DNA of 64,000 nt from DAHUXD01 sp963736455 (lineage in GTDB: Bacteria; Acidobacteriota; Thermoanaerobaculia; UBA5066; Gp7-AA6), in the NCBI GenBank assembly GCA_963736455.1, contig CAVTON010000002.1, forward strand, positions 682,001 through 746,000. Reading direction: 5' to 3'. A model generated the notes under the pieces. The model ran no database searches and was not told the DNA's origin. It was given only the letters and a program-made list of their open reading frames with translations. Within the stretch, counting starts at the first letter, position 1. Each line of letters starts with the position of its first letter. Positions 1 through 8,349 of the stretch are shown in pieces. The position numbers and the translations under genes were made by a program.

Positions 1-2
1 TC

Positions 3-560
3 GAGATCTTCGACCAGACGCATCCGCTCCACCAGTTGACCGCGACCGAACGCGAGTGGCTGCAGTACGGCGCGCTGCTGCACGACGTGGGCTGCTACAT
101 CGGCTACGCCAAGCATCAGCGCCACTCGTACTACCTCATCACGCACGGAGATCTGACGGGCTTCTCGGCCGACGAGATCGAGGTCCTGGCGTCGCTCGCC
201 CGGTACCACAAGGGTGGGCGGCCGAAGCTCACTCACGAGAACTGGCGCCGGCTCGACCCCTATCTCCAGGCCGTCGTCGAGAAGCTCGCCGCGATCCTCC
301 GCATCGCCGACGGGCTCGACCGCAGCCACCGGCAGATCGTCACCGGCGTGGCCTGCCGCGTCCGCTCGCGGCGCTTCGAGCTCGTCGCGAGCGCCCGCGC
401 CGACTGCGAGGCCGAGCTCGATGCCGCCCGGAAGAAGGCGAACCTGTTCGAGCGCGTCTTCGACCGCCGCGTGTCGCTGAAGGCGGTGCCGGTCGGAAGC
501 GACCAGGCCGTGCATCAGAAAGACCTCGAGATCGTCTCGGCCGAAGCCCTCTGGAACTGA
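3..560 (+). CDS. ppx: Ppx/GppA-type exopolyphosphatase, C-terminal HD domain (5' end outside window)
   Basis: This is the C-terminal part of an exopolyphosphatase/guanosine pentaphosphatase-like protein, open from the first in-frame base, so the N-terminal ASKHA phosphatase domain lies upstream of the window. The visible part is the HD-type helical domain: the HD pair is in GALLHDVG, followed by GYAKHQRHSYYLI, LARYHKG and ILRIADGLDRSH, all usual for this family. A TTG at 36 could be read as a start but is internal. The phoU gene follows 28 bases downstream, so the two probably form one operon linking polyphosphate hydrolysis to phosphate signalling. Identification is secure for the family; whether it prefers polyphosphate or pppGpp cannot be told. 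Confidence 0.88.
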   Translation, partial: EIFDQTHPLHQLTATEREWLQYGALLHDVGCYIGYAKHQRHSYYLITHGDLTGFSADEIEVLASLARYHKGGRPKLTHENWRRLDPYLQAVVEKLAAILRIADGLDRSHRQIVTGVACRVRSRRFELVASARADCEAELDAARKKANLFERVFDRRVSLKAVPVGSDQAVHQKDLEIVSAEALWN

Positions 561-588
561 CGCCCGAACGCGGACCAGGAGAATCATC

Positions 589-1260
589 GTGAAAGAACAC
601 TTTTCCGAACAGCTCGAGGACCTCCGGCGCCAGCTCATCCTCATGGGCGGCGAGGTCGAGCGGCAGATCCACCACGCCATCGAGGCCCTGACCGAGATGG
701 ACGCCGAGAAGGCGCGCAGCGTCATCGCCGCCGACGAGGAGATCGACCGGATGGAGATGGCGATCGAAGAGTCGGCGATCTCGCTGCTCGCCCTGCAGCA
801 GCCCGTCGCCGTGGACCTGCGCTTCCTGGTCGGCGTTCTCAAGATCAACAGCGACCTCGAGCGCATCGGCGACCACGCCGTCAACGTCGCGGAGGGAGCG
901 GAGCGCCTCGCGGGCCAGCGCCCCTTCAAGCCGTTCATCGACGTTCCGTACATGGCCGAGGTCGCCATGTCCATGCTCAAGCAGTCGCTCGACGCATTCG
1001 TGAATCGGGACGCGGACCTCGCCCGGAAGGTCATCAAGAAGGACGACATCCTCGACGAGAAGAACGTGTCGATCATCCGGGAGCTCCTGACCTACATCGC
1101 GGAGTACCCCGCGCTGACGACGTACTGCATCGAGCTGATCTCGATCTCGAAGAACCTCGAGCGCGTCGGCGACCTGGCGACCAACATCTGCGAGGACACG
1201 ATCTTCATCGCCGAGGCGCGCTGGGTGAAGCACCACGCCACGGAGATCGGGAGGCAGTAG
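589..1260 (+). CDS. phoU: PhoU phosphate-signalling protein
   Basis: This 223-residue protein is a typical PhoU: two repeats of a three-helix bundle, with a metal-binding E(D)xxxD-type motif in each repeat (LERIGDHAVNVAEGA in the first, LERVGDLATNICED in the second). PhoU couples the Pst transporter to the PhoR kinase and restrains the Pho response. Its usual partners pstSCAB and phoB-phoR are in the same window at 12.5-18.8 kb, but phoU is here placed after ppx instead of after pstB. The start follows an AGGAG at short distance. A second, different PhoU-like protein (DUF47) lies at 19.0 kb. Confidence 0.95.
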   Translation: MKEHFSEQLEDLRRQLILMGGEVERQIHHAIEALTEMDAEKARSVIAADEEIDRMEMAIEESAISLLALQQPVAVDLRFLVGVLKINSDLERIGDHAVNVAEGAERLAGQRPFKPFIDVPYMAEVAMSMLKQSLDAFVNRDADLARKVIKKDDILDEKNVSIIRELLTYIAEYPALTTYCIELISISKNLERVGDLATNICEDTIFIAEARWVKHHATEIGRQ

Positions 1261-1346
1261 CCGGGCGTCAGGAAGCGGGCCGTCGGCGCGGGACCCCGAA
1301 AAGCTGGCCCGCCTTCTGCATCCTCTCTACCGGGTAGGCCTCTGTA

Positions 1347-2645
1347 ATGCCGTCTTCTCCTTTTCTGTGGGGCGTCGCCACCTCCTCCTATCAAGTCGAG
1401 GGCGCGGCCGAGAACGACTGGACCGACTGGGAGCGCCAGGATCGGCTCAAGGTCCGCGACGAGCGGTGCGGCCGGGGCGCCGGGCACCGCGAACGGTGGC
1501 GCAGCGATTTCGCGCTGATTCCGGCCATCGGCGCCAACGCGTATCGGTTCTCGATCGAACGCAGCGCCATCGAGCCGAAGCCCGGATTCTTCTGCGACGA
1601 GGCCCTTCGCGCCGAGCGCGAGCGCGTGGATTCGCTTCATCGGCTCGGGATCGAGCCCGTCGTCACGCTGCATCACTACACGCACCCTCTCTGGTTCTGG
1701 GCGGAGGGAGGCTGGGAAAAGCGGGAGAGCGTGGACGCCTTTCGCCGTTACGCGGGGGTCGTCGCCGACGCCCTGGGCGATCGGGTGCGATTCTGGGTCA
1801 CGCTGAACGAGCCGATCGTCTTTCTCCTCGGCGGGTATCTCGGAGGCCAGATTCCTCCGGGCCATCGGCGGTTCCGCGCCGCGGCGCGCGCCCTCGAGCA
1901 CCTGCTCGCGGCCCACGTCGAGGCCGCGGCCGTGCTGAAGGAGAAGTCCCCGGGCAGCCGCGTCGGCATCGCCCACAACATGCTCGACTTCGCGCCGGAC
2001 CGCCGCGGCAGCTCGCTCGACCGGCGCCTCGCGAAGGCGGGCGAGCGCCTGTACAACCTCGCCCTCATCGAAGCCATCGCGACCGGAAAGATGGACTGGT
2101 CGTTTCCAGGCGAGGGCCGCACGCGGATCGCCGTCCCCGATTTCCCGGCGGCAAACGACTTCGTGGGCGTCAACTACTACAGCCGCGTCCACATCCGCTT
2201 TCGCGGCGTGCCCGGTGCGTTCGGGCAGTTCGCGTATCGCGACCCCGAGTCGCGCGGCCTGACGGACACGGGCTGGGAGGTCCATCCCGAGGGTTTCGGG
2301 CGCGTGCTGCGGCAGGCGGAGTCCGCGGGCAAGCCCATCCTCGTCACCGAGAACGGAATCGCCACGCGCAACGACGCGCTCCGGCGGGACTTTCTCCGCG
2401 AGCACGCCCTCGTGCTCGCGCATCGTCTCGAGGCCGGCTCTCCGATCGAGGGCTACTTCTACTGGTCGCTGCTCGACAACTTCGAGTGGCTGGAAGGATT
2501 CCGCCCGCGGTTCGGGCTCTTCGAGGTCGACTACGCGACCTTCACGCGCACGCGGCGGCCCTCGGCGGACCTGTTTGCCGAGCTCGGACGGCAGTTCACG
2601 CGGGAGGAAGGGTCCACGCGGCCTTTTTCCGGCGCTCGAAGGTGA
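1347..2645 (+). CDS. Glycoside hydrolase family 1 beta-glycosidase
   Basis: This 432-residue enzyme begins FLWGVATSSYQVEGA, the standard GH1 N-terminus. The acid/base glutamate is in VTLNEP (about residue 155) and the nucleophile in VTENGIA (about residue 335); NFEWLEGFRPRFGL is the C-terminal GH1 signature. It has no signal peptide, so it acts in the cytoplasm, hydrolysing beta-glucosides or beta-galactosides by a retaining mechanism. Substrate cannot be set from sequence. Its last 50 bases overlap the end of the convergent PHP phosphatase gene, so the extreme C-terminus is probably unimportant. There is no sugar transporter beside it. Confidence 0.9.
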   Translation: MPSSPFLWGVATSSYQVEGAAENDWTDWERQDRLKVRDERCGRGAGHRERWRSDFALIPAIGANAYRFSIERSAIEPKPGFFCDEALRAERERVDSLHRLGIEPVVTLHHYTHPLWFWAEGGWEKRESVDAFRRYAGVVADALGDRVRFWVTLNEPIVFLLGGYLGGQIPPGHRRFRAAARALEHLLAAHVEAAAVLKEKSPGSRVGIAHNMLDFAPDRRGSSLDRRLAKAGERLYNLALIEAIATGKMDWSFPGEGRTRIAVPDFPAANDFVGVNYYSRVHIRFRGVPGAFGQFAYRDPESRGLTDTGWEVHPEGFGRVLRQAESAGKPILVTENGIATRNDALRRDFLREHALVLAHRLEAGSPIEGYFYWSLLDNFEWLEGFRPRFGLFEVDYATFTRTRRPSADLFAELGRQFTREEGSTRPFSGARR

Positions 2646-3420
2646 CGAACTCCCGGACGCCGGCCGCGCGGGCGTGCGCGAGCGTCCGGTCGTACCCCCA
2701 GCCGACCTCGGCCGGCGCGTGCGCGTCGGAGGAAAACGTCACGGGGATGCCGAGCGCGACGGCGCGCGAGAGCAGCCGCCTCTCCGGGTAGGGCTCGCCG
2801 ATCGCCTTGCGGAGGCCCGCCGACGAGATCTCGAGCGCGCAGCCGGCCTTCGCCGCCGCCTCGAGCGCTCCCTCCTCGGCCCCGGTCCGGGGCGAGGCCG
2901 GCCGATGCCCGTGCTTCTTCGGCAGATCGAAGTGCGTCAGCACGTCGAAGAGACCGGTGGAGGCGGCCCTGGCGAGCAGGCGGTAATACTCGTCGTAGAG
3001 GGCTTCCGTCCCCTCGAGCTCGAAGCGCGCGGGAGAGCGGCCGGGATCGTCGATCCAGTCGCCGGCGACCCAGTGGACGGATCCGAGGACGAGGTCCCAG
3101 TCGGCTCGGCGAAGCCACCGGGAAAGCTCCGCCTCGTGGCCTTCGGCGTAGTCCGCCTCGAGCCCGAGACGAACGGCGATCCGGCCGGCAAACTCCTGCT
3201 GGAGCCGCCGGACCTCCTCGAGGTAGCCCTCGAACTGGTCCTCGCGCATCGCGAGCTTCGGGTCCCGCCGCTCGGGAGGCAGGAAATAGAGCGGGATGTG
3301 GTCCGTGAAGCCGATCTCGCAAAGGCCGAGCTCGAGGGCGCGGAGCACGAAATCCCGCGAGGACCCCCCCGCGTGCCCGCAGCGGAACGTGTGGACGTGG
3401 TAGTCGGGAAGGCCGGGCAC
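2596..3420 (-). CDS. HisJ-type histidinol-phosphatase (PHP family)
   Basis: This 274-residue PHP phosphoesterase has a GTG start and begins DYHVHTFRCGHAG. Other metal-site motifs are in order: GFTDHIPL, VLGSVHWV, DVLTHFDL and FSSDAHAP, a set typical of HisJ/HisK-type histidinol-phosphatases, which hydrolyse histidinol phosphate in histidine biosynthesis. No other his gene is in the window. Many such proteins act on other phosphates, so histidinol phosphate is the family-based guess. The gene is divergent from the unknown gene at 3485 and convergent with the GH1 gene, overlapping it by 50 bases. Confidence 0.82.
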   Translation of the reverse strand: MPGLPDYHVHTFRCGHAGGSSRDFVLRALELGLCEIGFTDHIPLYFLPPERRDPKLAMREDQFEGYLEEVRRLQQEFAGRIAVRLGLEADYAEGHEAELSRWLRRADWDLVLGSVHWVAGDWIDDPGRSPARFELEGTEALYDEYYRLLARAASTGLFDVLTHFDLPKKHGHRPASPRTGAEEGALEAAAKAGCALEISSAGLRKAIGEPYPERRLLSRAVALGIPVTFSSDAHAPAEVGWGYDRTLAHARAAGVREFVTFERRKKAAWTLPPA

Positions 3421-3484
3421 GGCGCGATTATCGCGTGAGGATCGTCTTCACACGGTCTTCATCCGGCTCGACCACGATCCGGGG

Positions 3485-3835
3485 ATGATCGATTCCGGCG
3501 ACTGCGTCTGCGGCCTGGCGCGCCTCGAGCCCGAAGGATCCGTTCCGGTCGAGGGGTTTTCCCGCGAGCTGCGGGCCTCGGCCGACGTCCAGCGCTTCCG
3601 ATTCGCCTTCCCTCTCCGCGGCGACGCTCTCTGGCCGGTCCACCTCGTCTACTCCGCCTCGCTCGGCGTCGCCGAGGTCAAGGCCGGAGACCTGAAGGCG
3701 TACCGGGTCGAGGGCGTCGCGTCGCCCTGCGAAGCCCAGGCCCGCTGGATCGCCTGGTGGAAAATCGGACGCGCGAGGGTGCGGTTCGTCGAGCCCCGGC
3801 GCGCGGGCCGCGGCTACACGTCCGCCCCTTCATGA
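3485..3835 (+). CDS. Hypothetical protein, 116 residues
   Basis: I do not recognise this protein. It has no signal peptide or membrane segment, three cysteines (two as CVC near the N-terminus), and a mixed alpha/beta look without low complexity. It sits in a 500-base space between the leftward PHP phosphatase and the rightward PHP gene and starts 64 bases from the former, so the two may share a divergent promoter region. The evidence for coding is the open frame with plausible composition and the absence of a better frame. It could be a spurious reading. Confidence 0.45.
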   Translation: MIDSGDCVCGLARLEPEGSVPVEGFSRELRASADVQRFRFAFPLRGDALWPVHLVYSASLGVAEVKAGDLKAYRVEGVASPCEAQARWIAWWKIGRARVRFVEPRRAGRGYTSAPS

Positions 3836-3917
3836 TCCGATAACCCTCCCTTCCTCGAAACCTTTCGTCTCCCTCGCCGGGTCTTCGCGCCGGACGCCGA
3901 GAATCGGGGCGCTCGAC

Positions 3918-4625
3918 ATGCTGCTCTGCGACTTTCACATCCACACGACGTACTCGGACGGCGTCGTCCCGCTTCCGAAGGTCGTGGATCTCTTCGGCCA
4001 GTCGGGACACGACGTGATCGCGATCACCGATCACGTCGTGAACCACGACAGCGGGCTCGGAAAGATCGCCCACCGCATCCGCCACAGCCTGAATGCCGAG
4101 AGCTGGAAGCGGTACCGCGACGAGATCGCCCGGGAGGCCGAGCGGGCCTGGAGCGTCTACGGCATGCTGGTGCTCCCCGGCGCCGAGATGACCCGAAACA
4201 CGATCAACCGGGACACCTCGGTCCACGTCCTCGCCCTGGGCCTGGAGGAGTTCCTCTCGGCCGACGGCGACCCGATCGAGATGCTGCAGGCGATCCGGGC
4301 CCGGGACGCCGTTTCGGTGGCATGCCATCCGCATGAGATGAGCGAGTGGTTCGCCAATACGTGGTACCTGTGGAATCGCCGGAAGTTCGTCGCGCCTCTC
4401 GTGGACCTGTGGGAGGTCGGGTGCCGGTGGGAGCTCTACCCGGTCATCTCCAGGGAAAACCTGCCCCATCTGGCCAACAGCGACTTCCATCGGCCGGAGC
4501 ACCTGTACGCGTGGAAGTCGCTCGTCGACGCCGGGAAAAGCCGCGAGAGCGTCCTCTCGGCGCTCCGCCGCGGAACCGGCATCGGCGTGCTGCGTCTGGC
4601 TCCCGAAAAGGCCGCCTCGGCGTGA
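3918..4625 (+). CDS. PHP-domain metal-dependent phosphoesterase
   Basis: This 235-residue protein carries a complete PHP metal site: DFHIHTTYSDG at the start, AITDHVV, GAEMTR, CHPHEMSEW and NSDFHRPEHL. PHP enzymes of this size include YciV/RnaseAM-like 5'-3' exonucleases and nucleotide or sugar phosphatases; the substrate here is not known. The stop overlaps the GTG start of the following glycosyltransferase (GTGA), so translation is coupled and the two products may work together, for example in turnover of a lipid or sugar phosphate. That link is inference from gene overlap. Confidence 0.82.
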   Translation: MLLCDFHIHTTYSDGVVPLPKVVDLFGQSGHDVIAITDHVVNHDSGLGKIAHRIRHSLNAESWKRYRDEIAREAERAWSVYGMLVLPGAEMTRNTINRDTSVHVLALGLEEFLSADGDPIEMLQAIRARDAVSVACHPHEMSEWFANTWYLWNRRKFVAPLVDLWEVGCRWELYPVISRENLPHLANSDFHRPEHLYAWKSLVDAGKSRESVLSALRRGTGIGVLRLAPEKAASA

Positions 4626-5752
4626 GGATACTCGGGGCCGTTGGCCTGGCGGGGCTCGGGATATCGACCCTGGCCTATGCGATCGCCGCCGCCGAGGTGC
4701 GCTGGCTGCGCCGGACGAGGCGCGGCCACCGTGTGCCGGGGTTTGCGCCGCCGGTCTCGATCCTGAAGCCCTTGAGCGGGCTCGACGAGGGACTCGAGCA
4801 GAACCTCGAGTCGTTCTTCCGCCTGCGCTACCCCCGGTACGAGCTCGTCTTCTCCTTCGCCCATCGCTCCGACCCGGCCTTCGCGGTCGCTCGGCGCGTC
4901 GCCGACCGCCATCCGCGCACTGCCGCGAGCTTCGTGGTGGATGCGCGCGACTCCGGAGGCAACGCCAAGGTGGATCGTCTCTCGGCGGCGGCCGAGCACG
5001 CGCGGCACCGTCTCCTGATGTTCTCGGACGGGAACGTGCGGGTGCGGCCCGACTTCCTCGCGCGCGCCGTCTCGTACTTCGCCGACCCGCGCGTCGGCCT
5101 CGTGTCGCACCTCTTTCGGGCGTCCGGAGCGGCGGGGCTGGCCTCGCGGATCGAGTCGCTCTACCTGAACGGGTGCCTGCTTCCCGGGACCGCCGCGGTC
5201 TCCGGCCTCCTGCGGATGCCGTGCGTCGTCGGGAAGTCCATTCTCGTCTCGCGGACGGCGCTCGATCTCGCCGGGGGGTTCGCGGCGCTCCGGCACTATC
5301 TCGCCGAGGATTACCTGATCGGCCGCGAGGTTCGCCGCGCGGGATACCGCGTCATCCTCTCCGCCGACGTCATCGACACGATCGAAGTCCACAAGAGTGC
5401 GCGCGCCGTCTGGGCCCGCCACCGCCGGTGGGCCATGATGCGGCGGCGGCTCGGAGGGCCTCTCTACCTCTCCGAGATGTTCGCGGGAGCGCTGCCCTGG
5501 GCCGTGGCCGCGGCGGCGGGAGGCGCGTGGCTCCCGGCGGCGGCGCTGCTCGGCCTGCGCTATGCGCTCGAGGGGAAGGTCGCCGAGGGCGTCGGAAGCC
5601 CGCGCTCCGCGTTCGACCGTGTCCTCCTTCCGGTCCGCGACCTCGGCGCCGCGGCCGTCTTCGTCGCCGGGCTGGCCGGCCGCTCCGTCAAGTGGCGCGG
5701 CCGCGAGATGGAGATCGGGCGGAACACGCGGATCGAAGCGAGGGCGACGTAA
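4622..5752 (+). CDS. Ceramide-glucosyltransferase-like / HpnI-type family 2 glycosyltransferase
   Basis: The start is taken as the GTG overlapping the previous stop, because an N-terminal membrane segment (LGAVGLAGLGISTLAYAIAA) follows at once. The 376-residue product has the GT21-like order: PPVSILKPLSGLDEGLEQNL, D-containing motifs VVDARDSGGNAKV and FSDGNVRV, the LAEDYLIG motif, and RHRRW near residue 260, then C-terminal membrane segments. Relatives transfer glucose to ceramide or N-acetylglucosamine to bacteriohopanetetrol (HpnI). No hopanoid or sphingolipid genes are nearby, so the acceptor lipid is open. Acts at the cytoplasmic membrane. Confidence 0.8.
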   Translation: MRILGAVGLAGLGISTLAYAIAAAEVRWLRRTRRGHRVPGFAPPVSILKPLSGLDEGLEQNLESFFRLRYPRYELVFSFAHRSDPAFAVARRVADRHPRTAASFVVDARDSGGNAKVDRLSAAAEHARHRLLMFSDGNVRVRPDFLARAVSYFADPRVGLVSHLFRASGAAGLASRIESLYLNGCLLPGTAAVSGLLRMPCVVGKSILVSRTALDLAGGFAALRHYLAEDYLIGREVRRAGYRVILSADVIDTIEVHKSARAVWARHRRWAMMRRRLGGPLYLSEMFAGALPWAVAAAAGGAWLPAAALLGLRYALEGKVAEGVGSPRSAFDRVLLPVRDLGAAAVFVAGLAGRSVKWRGREMEIGRNTRIEARAT

Positions 5753-5795
5753 GGTCTCCCTCACACTCGGCCGATCGAGGCGATCAAGTTCTCCG

Positions 5796-5837
5796 CCTCA
5801 CCCCAACCCTCTCCCCCCTTTCGGAGGGCGAGGGGGT
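5796..5837. repeat. REP-like element, family B copy 1
   Basis: Imperfect palindrome beginning CCTCACCCCAACCCTCTCCC and continuing through a short turn to a GGAGGGCGAGGGGG arm. Three further copies lie at 21377, 25207 and 38713. This type of extragenic palindrome is widespread in GC-rich bacterial genomes. It sits 43 bases after the glycosyltransferase stop and 10 bases left of a family A repeat. Confidence 0.7.
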
Positions 5838-5846
5838 AAGAGATGC

Positions 5847-5954
5847 GGGAGCCGGAGCGAGCGCCGGGATCAGGCCGGCGGTCGAGCCTTTGCGCGAGCC
5901 GCCGGCCGGTGCGCGCCCGAGGGCGCGCAGATCCCCAAGCGAGCGGAGGCGACG
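5847..5954 (-). repeat. Structured dispersed repeat, family A copy 1
   Basis: About 108 bases closely matching 32991-33100 and 38788-38898. It contains two strong hairpins: GGCCGGCGG pairing with CCGCCGGCC, and GCGCGCCC pairing with GGGCGCGC across a 2-base loop, enclosed by GGGATC/GATCCC. It begins 16 bases beyond the ppk1 stop on the leftward strand, the same relation to a leftward gene as in the other two copies. It may act as a 3' untranslated structure or be a mobile REP-like element. Confidence 0.8.
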
Positions 5955-5970
5955 GTAGGGGAGGCGACGC

Positions 5971-8091
5971 CTATAAAGCCGGAACGGCTTTCAACCCTCG
6001 CCGTGCGAGACGGTCGAGGAGATCGTGCTGTGCGTCGCGCGGGGTCTCGCCGGGAGCGGGGTGGCGGCGCACGTATGCGCCGTCCGGCTGCAGGTCGCGC
6101 GCCCGGGAGTTGTCCGAGCGGAAGAGCTCCAGCACTTCCTGGCGGATCTTCTCCTTCGCCTTCTCGTCCAGGATCGGCACCATGAGCTCGACCCGCGCGA
6201 AGAAGTTCCGCGGCATCCAGTCGGCGCTCGAGATGTAGATCTCCTCCTCGTCGCCGACGCCGAAAGCGAAGGCGCGGCTGTGCTCGAGGAAGCGGCCGAC
6301 GACGCTCGAGACGCGGATGCGATCCGACACGCCGGCCACCCCCGGACGCAGGCAGCAGATCCCGCGCACCGCGAGATCGATGGGAACGCCCGCCTGGGAC
6401 GCCCGGTAGAGAGCGCGGATGACGGTCGGATCCACCAGGGCGTTCATCTTCGCCACGATGGCGGCGGGCTTGCCCTGGCGCGCCTTCTCGGCCTCGGCGT
6501 CGATGAGCGAAATCACCTTCTCGTGGAGCGCGGTCGGTGCCACGGTCAGCTTGCGGTACTTCGTCTTGCGCGAGAATCCCGTCAGGAAGTTGAAGAGCTC
6601 CGAGGCGTCGTGGCCGAAGTCGGCGCGCGCCGTGAAGAGGCCGAGGTCCGTGTAGACGCGGGCCGTCGCCCGGTTGTAGTTGCCGGTCCCGACGTGGACG
6701 TAGCGCCGCATCGCCGTGCCTTCGCGGCGGACGACGAGCGCGATCTTGGCGTGCGTCTTCAGGCCCTCGACGCCGTAGGCGACGTGCACCCCCGCGCGCT
6801 CGAGCGAGCGGGCCCACTGGATGTTGTTCTCCTCGTCGAAGCGCGCCTTCAGCTCGACGAGCACGGCGACCTGCTTGCCGTTCTCGGCGGCCCGCGCGAG
6901 CGCGGCGACGATCGGAGAGTCCGTGCCGGTCCGGTAGAGCGTCATCTTGATCGCGAGCACGTCCTTGTCGACGGCGGCGCGCTCGAGAAAGTGCAGAACC
7001 GGATCGAACGAGTCGTACGGCTGGTGCAGAAGGATGTCGCTCTTCCGAATGACGTCGAACACGTTCGCCGGCGGATCGAAGATGCCGCGCGAGGTCGGCA
7101 GATACACCGGGTCCTTGAGCTGCGGAAGGTCGAGCTTGAGAACGGAGATCAGATCCCCGGCGCCGAGCGGGCCGTCCACCTCGTAGACGTCGTCCGGCTC
7201 GAGCTCGAGCTCCGCGCGAAGCAGCTCCCGGACCGTCTCCGGGCAGCGCGGCTCGACCTCGAGGCGGATCGCGGCGCCGAACCGGCGGCGGCGGACGTTC
7301 TCGGCGACGCTGTCGAGCAGATCGCCGGCCTCGTCCTCGCGGATCTCGATGTCCGCGTCGCGGGTCACTCGAAAGGCCGAGGCCCCCAGAATCTGCATCC
7401 CGGGGAAGAGGCGGTCGAGGTTGGCCTCGACGAGCTTTTCGAGAAGGATGAACTCCATCGTCTTGTCCGCCGCGCCCGGGATCGGCACGAAGCGGCCGAG
7501 CGACGCCGGGACCTTGACCCGCGCGAAGGCCGCGTGCTTCTGCTTCTTCTCGGAGAGCTCGACGGCGAGCGAGAGCGACAGGTTCGAGACGAACGGGAAG
7601 GGATGCGCCGGGTCGAACGCGAGGGGCGTCAGGACCGGGAAGACGACGTTCTCGAAGTACGCCGAGAGCTCCTTGCGGCGCTCGGGCTCGATCTCATCCC
7701 ACCCGAGGATGCGCACGCCGGCGTCGGCGAGCCTGGGGCGCAGGTCGTCGGACAGCGTCCGAATCGCGAGCTCCGAGTCGCGCAGGACGAGCTCGCGGAT
7801 CATCCGCAGCTGCTCGGGCGCGGAGAGACCGTCGGCGCTGCGCTCGGTGACGGCCGCCTCGAGCTGCTCGTGAAGGCCCGAGACGCGGATCATGAAGAAC
7901 TCGTCGAGGTTCGAGTGGAAGATGGCGAGGAACTTGATTCGCTCGAGCAGCGGCCACGACGGATCGAGCGCCTCCTCGAGGACGCGGCGATTGAAGGCGA
8001 GCCAGGAGATCTCCCGGTTGAAATAGAGCGAGTGGTCGTTCAGCCGGTCGTCCGGGGCGCCCGCGCTCCCAATGAATTGAACTTCGCTCAT
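5971..8091 (-). CDS. ppk1: Polyphosphate kinase PPK1
   Basis: This 706-residue enzyme polymerises the gamma-phosphate of ATP into polyphosphate. Domain order is that of PPK1: N-terminal helical domain (FNREISWLAFNRRVLEEA), head domain, then two phospholipase-D-like catalytic domains. The phosphorylated histidine is H447 in LKTHAKIALVVRR, and YVHVGTGNYN follows. The chosen ATG precedes the family N-terminus; the open frame runs far upstream but that extension has no homologous look. It is divergent from the CarH-like regulator with 258 bases between them, and with ppx, phoU and CHAD forms a polyphosphate gene group. A family A repeat follows the stop. Confidence 0.95.
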   Translation of the reverse strand: MSEVQFIGSAGAPDDRLNDHSLYFNREISWLAFNRRVLEEALDPSWPLLERIKFLAIFHSNLDEFFMIRVSGLHEQLEAAVTERSADGLSAPEQLRMIRELVLRDSELAIRTLSDDLRPRLADAGVRILGWDEIEPERRKELSAYFENVVFPVLTPLAFDPAHPFPFVSNLSLSLAVELSEKKQKHAAFARVKVPASLGRFVPIPGAADKTMEFILLEKLVEANLDRLFPGMQILGASAFRVTRDADIEIREDEAGDLLDSVAENVRRRRFGAAIRLEVEPRCPETVRELLRAELELEPDDVYEVDGPLGAGDLISVLKLDLPQLKDPVYLPTSRGIFDPPANVFDVIRKSDILLHQPYDSFDPVLHFLERAAVDKDVLAIKMTLYRTGTDSPIVAALARAAENGKQVAVLVELKARFDEENNIQWARSLERAGVHVAYGVEGLKTHAKIALVVRREGTAMRRYVHVGTGNYNRATARVYTDLGLFTARADFGHDASELFNFLTGFSRKTKYRKLTVAPTALHEKVISLIDAEAEKARQGKPAAIVAKMNALVDPTVIRALYRASQAGVPIDLAVRGICCLRPGVAGVSDRIRVSSVVGRFLEHSRAFAFGVGDEEEIYISSADWMPRNFFARVELMVPILDEKAKEKIRQEVLELFRSDNSRARDLQPDGAYVRRHPAPGETPRDAQHDLLDRLARRGLKAVPAL

Positions 8092-8290
8092 CGACGGGGA
8101 ATCCCAACCTCCGGAGGAAAACGAAAGGTACCACTGCTGACCCGGACCGGTATGAAGTCGGTTCCTCCGGAGAGTCGCGGTAGTGGTTTTGTCGACGTGG
8201 TCCGGCTGGCGGGAATGGCACCCAAGTTGCTCTAAACAGGGGCGGTCTGCGATTCGGGCCGTGGGGGAGCCGGAGGAGTCGATCGTGTAT

Positions 8291-8312
8291 TGTCCAGATA
8301 ATAATATGGACA
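8291..8312. promoter_or_regulatory. Candidate operator dyad in ppk1/CarH-like intergenic region
   Basis: TGTCCA, a 10-base AT-rich spacer, then TGGACA: a perfect 6-base inverted repeat whose centre (GATAATAATA) is the most AT-rich stretch for several kilobases. It lies 37 bases before the GTG start of the MerR/B12-type regulator and about 200 bases upstream of ppk1. MerR proteins bind dyads in promoter spacers, so autoregulation is plausible. Position and symmetry are seen; function is inferred. Confidence 0.45.
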
Positions 8313-8349
8313 GAATCGCCGCCGGAGCCGGCCGCTGACGTCCGGCCGC

